A stretch of 64,000 nt of DNA from Listeria monocytogenes. Lineage in GTDB: Bacteria > Bacillota > Bacilli > Lactobacillales > Listeriaceae. Made by a program: the position numbers and the translations under genes. The stretch covers positions 1,752,001 through 1,816,000 of the forward strand of contig NZ_CP168900.1 of NCBI RefSeq assembly GCF_041765605.1, read 5' to 3'. Below the pieces are notes generated by a model that saw only the letters and a program-made list of their open reading frames with translations, was not told the DNA's origin and made no database searches. Of this stretch, positions 57,580 through 64,000 are shown in pieces (within the stretch, counting starts at the first letter, position 1; the number at the start of each line of letters is the position of its first letter).

Positions 57580-59049
57580 TTATGGTAAAAATGTTTCACC
57601 CATCAAGTAAAAGTCTACTTCACGAGCTGCTTCTCGTCCTTCTGCAATCGCGGTTACAACTAAACTTTGACCGTGACGCGCATCTCCGCAAGCGAATACG
57701 CCCTCTTCACTAGTGCGGTAAAATCCTTTGGCTGCATCAATCGTATGACGATCTGTTTTTCCTACACCAAAGTTTGTAAAAATATCTTCAGTTGTTCCTG
57801 CAAAACCAATCGCGATTAAAACCATATCTACTTCAAAGTATTTTTCGCTACCTTCTACAGGTGTATATTTTCTTTCTGCCTTATTTTCTTCTACTTCTAC
57901 AGTATGCAATCCAATAAGATTTCCTGCTTCATCTTTTTCAAAAGAAGTTGTATTAATAAGGTACTCACGTGGATCTCTTCCATACACTGCTTCCGCTTCT
58001 TCGTGCGCATAATCCATTTTGAAAACACGTGGATATTGCGGCCAAGGGTTTTCGCCATCACGCAATTCAGGTAGTTTATCTTGAATACCAAATTGATAAA
58101 TACTTTTTGCCCCTTGTCTTAATGCAGTTGCCACACAGTCAGCACCTGTATCTCCACCACCGATAATCACAACATTCTTACCTTTAGCAGAAAGTGTTTG
58201 TACCCCACCGTTATCCAGATTATCACGCGTACTTTGCGATAAATACGGAACAGCGAAGTGAATACCAGCTGCATCACGTCCAGCAAGTGGGATATCGCGC
58301 GCATTCCCTGCTCCTGTTGCAAGAACGATAGAATCATACTCTTCGCGTAGTTCTGCAAAAGTAACATCTGTCCCTGCTGCAACACCTGTGACGAATTCGA
58401 TTCCTTCTTCCGCCATCAAGTTCACTCGGCGCGTTACTTGTTCTTTTTCCAGTTTCATCGTTGGAATACCGTACATTAATAACCCACCAATGCGATCACT
58501 TTTTTCAATGACCGTTACGCTATGGCCAGCTTTATTCAATTGATCGGCGCAGGCAAGTCCAGCCGGTCCTGATCCAATCACAGCAATTCGTTTACCGGTA
58601 CGTTTTTTAGGAGGAGCCGGTTTAATCCAGCCCTCTTCAAAACCTCGGTCGATAATCGCTTTTTCGATGGATTTAATCCCTACAGCAGGTTCCGAAATAG
58701 CCACCGTACAGCCACCTTCACACGGTGCCGGACAAATACGACCAGTAAACTCTGGAAAATTATTTGTTTTTAAAAGTAGTTGTAACGCTTCATACCAGTC
58801 ACCCCGGTATACGGCGTCGTTCCACTCAGGAATTAAATTATGCAATGGACAACCTGATACGCCGTTTTTAATTTCCATTCCTACGCTACAAAACGGTACG
58901 CCACAATCCATGCAACGAGCGGCTTGTAAGGTTAAATCTGCTACCGGCATTGGTAAACTATATTCGTTCCAGTCACGTGTCCGACTTTTCGGATCACGTC
59001 CTGGAGAGGGAATTCGGTCATATTCCATAAATCCAGTTGCTTTTCCCAT
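57580..59049 (-). CDS. gltD: Glutamate synthase (NADPH) small subunit
   Basis: 489 aa. It passes electrons from NADPH through FAD and 4Fe-4S clusters to the large subunit. The N-terminal cluster cysteines are in CMDCGVPFCSVG (about 41-52), GCPLHNLIPEWND and CPAPCEGGC. FAD binds at GSGPAGLACADQLNKAGH (about 153) and NADPH at GGGDTGADCVATALRQG (about 295). The C-terminus holds ACGDARHGQSLVVTAIAEGREAA. It follows gltB by 14 bases and is the last gene of the operon. Length and motifs are standard. Confidence 0.96.
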   Translation of the reverse strand: MGKATGFMEYDRIPSPGRDPKSRTRDWNEYSLPMPVADLTLQAARCMDCGVPFCSVGMEIKNGVSGCPLHNLIPEWNDAVYRGDWYEALQLLLKTNNFPEFTGRICPAPCEGGCTVAISEPAVGIKSIEKAIIDRGFEEGWIKPAPPKKRTGKRIAVIGSGPAGLACADQLNKAGHSVTVIEKSDRIGGLLMYGIPTMKLEKEQVTRRVNLMAEEGIEFVTGVAAGTDVTFAELREEYDSIVLATGAGNARDIPLAGRDAAGIHFAVPYLSQSTRDNLDNGGVQTLSAKGKNVVIIGGGDTGADCVATALRQGAKSIYQFGIQDKLPELRDGENPWPQYPRVFKMDYAHEEAEAVYGRDPREYLINTTSFEKDEAGNLIGLHTVEVEENKAERKYTPVEGSEKYFEVDMVLIAIGFAGTTEDIFTNFGVGKTDRHTIDAAKGFYRTSEEGVFACGDARHGQSLVVTAIAEGREAAREVDFYLMGETFLP

Positions 59050-59063
59050 GGTTTCACTCCTCT

Positions 59064-62000
59064 CTATTTCGCCACTCCGGCAACTAATTTTCCATCTTTA
59101 TGTTCATAAAAAGCTTGTAATTCTGCTTCATCGTGTGTTTTTCCAGTTTGTTCAAGCGTCGTGATTCTCGTCAGCATCATTTCATATTCATTTGGAATGA
59201 CGAAAATAAAATTCGCTTTCTCCGCTTCCCAATTTTGTAGAATATCTTTGGCAAAATTGCTTCCGGTAAGGCTTGCGTGTTGTTCGATTAGCTGTTTTAA
59301 ATTAGCTAATTCGGAAGTATTTAAAGTAGAACGGCTGTTTACGAGTTCATGATTGATTTTGGCTGTCGTCGCTTGTTTATTGTTGGTATAAAGGTAAGCA
59401 ACCCCACCAGACATTCCGGCCGCAAAGTTCTCACCAATTTCACCGAGAACAACTACTGCACCGCCTGTCATATATTCACAACCATTGTCGCCGATGCCTT
59501 CTACAACAGCTGTCGCACCACTATTCCGAACAGCGAAACGTGCACCTGCTTTTCCGTGCATATAGGCATAACCACCAGTTGCACCGTAAAGCGTTACATT
59601 TCCGACAATCGCAGAATCATGCGGTTTAATAGGTGTTTTAGCATCTGGACTAACAATCAATTTGCCACCAGAAAGTCCTTTTCCGAAGTAATCATTGGCG
59701 TCGCCGTGAATTCGGAGCGTCATGCCAAGTGGCGTATAAGCACCGAAGCTTTGTCCAGCTGAACCAACAAAATCAAGTGAAATGGTATCTTCCGGTAATC
59801 CTTCTGCACCATATTTTTTGCTAATAAAGGAGCCAGCAATCGTTCCAATCGCGCGGTCAACATTTCGTACAGCGAAAGTTCCAGTTACTTTTTCACCGTT
59901 TTCTAGTGCCGGCTGAATTAATGGCACAAGTTCGCGCATATCAAGCGTTTGGTCGATTTTGTGGTCTTGTTGTTTTGTGCAATATTGGACTTGGTTTTTA
60001 TAAAAATCATCACTATAAAGCATATTCGAAAAGTCGATATATTTCGCTTTCCAATGCGCTTCTTTTTTCTCGTGAGTAGTTAAAAATTCTTTATGTCCAA
60101 TGATTTCTGTTAAACTTCTAAAGCCAAGTTCTGCCATCATTTCGCGCATTTCAGCAACGATAAAATGGAAGAAGTTCACGACATAATCTGCCGAACCACT
60201 GAATTTTTTCCGCAGCTCAGGATTTTGTGTCGCTACACCTACTGGACATGTATCCAAGTGACAAACACGCATCATGACGCAACCAAGTGTTACGAGTGGC
60301 GCCGTTGCAAAACCAAATTCTTCCGCGCCAAGCATAGCGGCAACTAAGACGTCTTTCCCTGTCATTAGTTTTCCATCTGTTTCGACAACGACTTTGTTTC
60401 TAAGACCGTTTAATAGTAATGTTTGGTGTGTTTCTGCCAAGCCGATTTCCCACGGCACTCCCGCGTGTCGGATACTAGTTCTTGCCGCCGCACCAGTTCC
60501 GCCTTCATAACCACTAACTAAAATAACGTCCGCGTTCCCTTTTGCTACACCCGCAGCAATCGTGCCAATACCAGTTTTCGAAACTAGTTTCACATTGATA
60601 CGTGCATTTTGATTTGCATTTTTTAAATCGAAAATCAATTGAGACAAATCTTCAATCGAGTAAATATCATGATGTGGCGGTGGTGAAATCAATCCTACAC
60701 CAGTTGTCGAACCACGCGTTTTCGAAATCCATGGATAGACTTTATTTCCAGGCAAGTGTCCACCTTCACCAGGTTTCGCTCCTTGAGCCATCTTGATCTG
60801 CAGTTCCTCTGCATTGACCAAGTAATGACTTGTAACACCAAAACGACCAGATGCAATTTGCTTAATAGCACTTCTACGCCAATCACCATTTTCGTCCGGA
60901 GTAAAACGGTTCGGGTTTTCGCCGCCTTCCCCACTATTACTTTTCCCGCCGATACGGTTCATTGCGATAGCAAGCGCTTCATGAGCTTCTTGACTAATCG
61001 AACCATACGACATCGCGCCTGATTTAAATCGTTTGAAAATGGCTTCGGCCGGCTCTACTTCGTCCAGTGGAATCGGTTTGCGATCACTTGTAAAAGTGAG
61101 TAATCCTCTTAAAAAGGCATTATTTTGATTTTGCATTAAATCTGAATAAAGATTATACGTTTCTCGGTCATTTTCACGGGTAGCTTGTTGCAAAGAATGA
61201 ATCGCGAGCGGATTGTATACATGGTATTCTCCGTTTGAGCGCCACTGATATTCCCCGCCCGTATTAAGCGTGAAACTCTGGTAGCCAATATCATGATAAG
61301 CTTCGCGGTGACGGAGCCATGCTTCTTGCCCAATGACATCTAGTGGAATCCCGCCAATTTGTGAGGCTGTACCTGGGAAGTAATGTTTAATCACCTCATC
61401 ACCAATTCCGATTGCTTCAAAAATCTGCGCCCCGCGGTAACTTTGCACCGTAGATATCCCCATTTTTGACATGATTTTTAGAATTCCATCTGTAATTGCT
61501 TCAATATAACGACTTTCCGCCTCATCAAGTGTAAATCCTTTGATTCGACCTTCTTTAATCAATCCGTCAAATGTATCGATAGCAAGACTTGGAAATACTG
61601 CGTCTGCCCCGTAGCCAATTAAAAGCGCACATTGATGGACATCTCTCGCTTCCGCTGTTTTCACAATAATACTCACTTGTGTACGCGTCCCAGCTTTGAC
61701 TAAATGATGATGTAAGCCACTGACAGCTAACAGAGAAGGAATACCAATCCAGTCTGCATTCACCCCATCATCTGATAAAATGAGCAATTCTGCCCCAGCT
61801 GCGATTTTTTCATCCGCTTCTGCAAATAATGATTCCAGGCGAGCTTCCAAACCATCTCTTTCCTCTGCTTTAAATAAAATTGGTAAAGTGACAGTCGGTT
61901 GGGCAAATTTTGTTTGTTGCTCAAGTGCCGCAAATTCTTTTCGAGATAAAATTGGTGTTTTCAAGCGAATCCGGTTAGCATTTTGAGCAGTTGGATTTAG

Positions 62001-63656
62001 AATATTACCTTCATCACCAAGTAACGTCATCGCAGAAGTCACCGTTTCTTCGCGAATCCCATCAATCGGAGGATTGGTTACTTGCGCAAAAAGTTGTTTA
62101 AAGTAATTAAATAACACTTGTGGTCGTTGGCTTAAAACAGCAAGTGGCGCGTCATAACCCATTGCGCCCATTGGATCTTTTTTCTCTGTTACCATCGGAA
62201 TCAAAATTTTATTTAATTCGTCTTGTGTGTAACCAAATGCTCGTTGTTTTTTAAAACGTTCTGATTTATCCATTGCTTCATAATGTAAATCGGCTGCTGC
62301 TAAATCGGCAATTTCTGTCATTTCCGCTTCCAACCATGCACGGTACGGTTTTTCCGTTGTTAGTTCTTCTTTTAATTCAGCATCCGTCACAATTCGTCCT
62401 TCTTCTAAATCAATTAACAACATCGTTCCCGCGCCAACCGTTTCTTTGCGAATAATTTCACTCGGATCCACTGGCACAACGCCCGTTTCCGAAGAATAAA
62501 TAATCGTATGGTCTTTCGTTTCATAATAACGCGCCGGACGTAAGCCATTTCTATCCAAAATCGTCCCAATAACTCGACCATTCGTAAAAGAAATGGATGT
62601 CGGCCCATCCCACGGCTCCATTAACGTACTATGATATTCGTAAAAAGCACGTTTCGGATCCGTCATATGTGGATTTTTGTCCCATGGTTCCGGAATAAGC
62701 ATCATTGCCGCATGAGGTAACGAACGGCCTGCTTGCACTAAAAATTCTAAGGCATTATCCAAAGTGGCTGAATCACTACCACTTTCGTCAATAATTGGCA
62801 GCAATTTGGCTAAATCTTCTCCAAGTAAATCAGATTCTGCTCTTTTTTCCCGAGCTTTCATCCAGTTGACATTACCACGTTGCGTATTAATTTCACCGTT
62901 ATGAATTAAATATCGATAAGGATGCGCCCGCTCCCAACTAGGAAAAGTATTCGTCGAAAAACGAGAATGCACTAGCGCAAAAGCCGATACATACGCTGGA
63001 TCTGCTAAATCTAAATAGTATTGATTAATTTGTTCTGGCAGCAACATTCCTTTAAAAATAACTGTTCTTGTGGATAAACTTGGAACGTAGAAAGTCTCTG
63101 TAATTTGCTTAGAAGTCGCAGCAAACTTTTCGATTTGCTTTCTAATTAAATAAAGTGCTCGTTCAAATCCAGCTTCATCTAACTTGGCATTTTTTTGAAT
63201 GAATAGTTGATAAATCGCTGGTTCTGTTTTTCTTGCACCGGCACCTACCTTTGTCACATCAGTTGGTAATTTGCGCCAACCAAGGAACATTTGGCCTTCA
63301 CTCGCAATCAGTTTTTCTGTTTCGTCCATTAAACATTCACGTTCTGTTTTATTTTGAGGGAAATTAAACATCCCAACAGCATAATGATATTTTTCAGGTA
63401 AATTAATACCTAGTTTGCTACATTCGCGTCGGAAGAAAGAGTCTGAAATCTCAAGTAAAATACCAGCGCCATCGCCCGTATCCCCACCAACTTCTCCACC
63501 GCGGTGCTTTAATTGACAAAGCATATGAATGCCTTGTTCGACAATTTTATGAGAAGAAATCTTTTTAATATTTGCTACGAAGCCAATTCCACAAGCATCG
63601 TGCTCATTTTCTGGATTGTATAGGCCGTGTTTTTTTGGTAAATTAGTTTGTTTCAT
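59064..63656 (-). CDS. gltB: Glutamate synthase (NADPH) large subunit
   Basis: 1530 aa. It converts 2-oxoglutarate and glutamine to two glutamates. The N-terminal glutamine amidotransferase begins at C22 (HDACGIGF) after a short propeptide that is cleaved to free the nucleophile. The FMN-binding synthase domain (about 840-1200) has GGKSNSGEGGENPNR and GYEGGTGAAARTSIRHAGVPWE. The 3Fe-4S cysteines lie in GCVMMRVCHLDTCPVGVATQ. The C-terminal beta-helix (about 1260-1510) carries repeated GDxG-type turns. An AGGAGG ribosome binding site precedes the ATG. It is divergent from gltC, whose product should activate it. Confidence 0.97.
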   Translation of the reverse strand: MKQTNLPKKHGLYNPENEHDACGIGFVANIKKISSHKIVEQGIHMLCQLKHRGGEVGGDTGDGAGILLEISDSFFRRECSKLGINLPEKYHYAVGMFNFPQNKTERECLMDETEKLIASEGQMFLGWRKLPTDVTKVGAGARKTEPAIYQLFIQKNAKLDEAGFERALYLIRKQIEKFAATSKQITETFYVPSLSTRTVIFKGMLLPEQINQYYLDLADPAYVSAFALVHSRFSTNTFPSWERAHPYRYLIHNGEINTQRGNVNWMKAREKRAESDLLGEDLAKLLPIIDESGSDSATLDNALEFLVQAGRSLPHAAMMLIPEPWDKNPHMTDPKRAFYEYHSTLMEPWDGPTSISFTNGRVIGTILDRNGLRPARYYETKDHTIIYSSETGVVPVDPSEIIRKETVGAGTMLLIDLEEGRIVTDAELKEELTTEKPYRAWLEAEMTEIADLAAADLHYEAMDKSERFKKQRAFGYTQDELNKILIPMVTEKKDPMGAMGYDAPLAVLSQRPQVLFNYFKQLFAQVTNPPIDGIREETVTSAMTLLGDEGNILNPTAQNANRIRLKTPILSRKEFAALEQQTKFAQPTVTLPILFKAEERDGLEARLESLFAEADEKIAAGAELLILSDDGVNADWIGIPSLLAVSGLHHHLVKAGTRTQVSIIVKTAEARDVHQCALLIGYGADAVFPSLAIDTFDGLIKEGRIKGFTLDEAESRYIEAITDGILKIMSKMGISTVQSYRGAQIFEAIGIGDEVIKHYFPGTASQIGGIPLDVIGQEAWLRHREAYHDIGYQSFTLNTGGEYQWRSNGEYHVYNPLAIHSLQQATRENDRETYNLYSDLMQNQNNAFLRGLLTFTSDRKPIPLDEVEPAEAIFKRFKSGAMSYGSISQEAHEALAIAMNRIGGKSNSGEGGENPNRFTPDENGDWRRSAIKQIASGRFGVTSHYLVNAEELQIKMAQGAKPGEGGHLPGNKVYPWISKTRGSTTGVGLISPPPHHDIYSIEDLSQLIFDLKNANQNARINVKLVSKTGIGTIAAGVAKGNADVILVSGYEGGTGAAARTSIRHAGVPWEIGLAETHQTLLLNGLRNKVVVETDGKLMTGKDVLVAAMLGAEEFGFATAPLVTLGCVMMRVCHLDTCPVGVATQNPELRKKFSGSADYVVNFFHFIVAEMREMMAELGFRSLTEIIGHKEFLTTHEKKEAHWKAKYIDFSNMLYSDDFYKNQVQYCTKQQDHKIDQTLDMRELVPLIQPALENGEKVTGTFAVRNVDRAIGTIAGSFISKKYGAEGLPEDTISLDFVGSAGQSFGAYTPLGMTLRIHGDANDYFGKGLSGGKLIVSPDAKTPIKPHDSAIVGNVTLYGATGGYAYMHGKAGARFAVRNSGATAVVEGIGDNGCEYMTGGAVVVLGEIGENFAAGMSGGVAYLYTNNKQATTAKINHELVNSRSTLNTSELANLKQLIEQHASLTGSNFAKDILQNWEAEKANFIFVIPNEYEMMLTRITTLEQTGKTHDEAELQAFYEHKDGKLVAGVAK

Positions 63657-63848
63657 CCTAGTTCCTCCTCTTCAAAAACCGAATCCTTCTAAGTCTTTCT
63701 GGTAATTATTTAAATTAACTGATAATTAACCAGCGATTCAGCTTACCTTACATTTCTTGTAGTATCTATTTTATTCCTTTTCATTTATCGAAACAATATA
63801 TATAATAGAATAAAACAATCTCATTTCGAGAACAATCGGAGGTAAGAA
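63657..63848. promoter_or_regulatory. gltB-gltC divergent control region
   Basis: 192-bp gap. On the plus strand TATAAT (63801-63806) is the likely gltC -10. The dyad TCTC-ATTTC-GAGA (63819-63831) lies between it and the gltC start, a typical LysR-type autoregulatory site and similar to the GltC boxes of Bacillus as I recall them. The gltB promoter elements could not be fixed with confidence. Confidence 0.6.
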
Positions 63849-64000
63849 ATGGAACTGCGACAATTAAAGTATTTTATGGAAGTAGCCCGCGTCGAGCATA
63901 TGACCAAAGCTAGTGAGAATTTACACGTAGCCCAATCTGCCGTTAGTAGACAGATAACGAAACTCGAAGAAGAACTCGGCGTGCATTTATTTGACCGTGT
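63849..64000 (+). CDS. gltC: LysR-family regulator of glutamate synthase, N-terminal part
   Basis: The first 50 codons, cut by the window end. MELRQLKYFMEVARVEHMTKASENLHVAQSAVSRQITKLEEELGVHLFDR is a complete LysR winged-helix DNA-binding domain. CGGAGGTAAGAA is the ribosome binding site. Divergence from gltB and the residue pattern identify it as GltC, which in B. subtilis activates gltAB and represses itself. The effector domain is outside the window. Confidence 0.9.
   Translation, partial: MELRQLKYFMEVARVEHMTKASENLHVAQSAVSRQITKLEEELGVHLFDR

Overview
The window is a piece of low-GC Firmicute chromosome. Protein content and gene order match the genus Listeria, in the L. monocytogenes / L. 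innocua group. The main indicators are an intact fosX, an mprF–VanZ pair, a sophoro-oligosaccharide locus like the one characterised in L. innocua, a sigma-54/LevR-type PTS locus and a 244-nt 16S–23S spacer without tRNAs. I cannot settle the species from sequence alone. Most of the window is ordinary core genome with well-formed promoters and many shared bidirectional terminators; the accessory interest lies in a few short spots.

Layout. 1-554 is the start of an MFS transporter. 581-7900 is one leftward rRNA/tRNA operon: two tandem consensus promoters, then 16S, 23S, 5S, 21 tRNAs and a terminator. The 21-tRNA order is the one I recall for the Bacillus subtilis trnB block. 7983-24832 holds perR with its own Per box, a hydroxyacid dehydrogenase, a second glutamate-1-semialdehyde aminotransferase, an aromatic-acid-exporter-like protein, a DUF402 phosphatase, the mutY-fabL / yfhP / dut / yfhJ-like / recX / yfhF neighbourhood, VanZ-mprF, a CDF exporter, a GNAT enzyme, and a soluble PAS chemoreceptor with a small partner gene.

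24834-27934 is the most irregular stretch. A broken copy of the 3' end of rlmCD sits directly upstream of fosX, and a foreign-looking gene separates it from the intact rlmCD. It looks like an insertion that displaced the old rlmCD tail and uncoupled fosX from rlmCD. 27999-36624 is core again: OsmC-like, deoxynucleoside kinase, YihY, YfkK-like, AAC(3)-like, map, flavodoxin, M29 aminopeptidase, MFS, and an mreB paralogue whose ribosome binding site can pair with the start of its leader.

36753-40125 begins with tRNA-Arg(CCT) and carries variable-looking genes: a WGR-like protein, a membrane-anchored methyltransferase divergent from a TetR regulator (each promoter with its own inverted repeat), and a stand-alone HsdR-N-like nuclease. 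40356-44981 is a sigma-54 system. A LevR-type activator precedes a textbook -24/-12 promoter driving PTS EIIB, EIIA and a MupG-family glycosidase, with no EIIC. A DECD-box helicase follows.

46578-57535 is a beta-1,2-glucan (sophoro-oligosaccharide) utilisation locus in two divergent operons. One encodes a GH3 beta-glucosidase, the phosphorylase, a LacI regulator and an oxidoreductase; the other encodes a lipoprotein binding protein and two permeases. The shared 428-bp control region has two identical GAAACGTTTC operators and a perfect cre site. 57580-64000 is gltD-gltB with the divergent regulator gltC, cut at the window edge.
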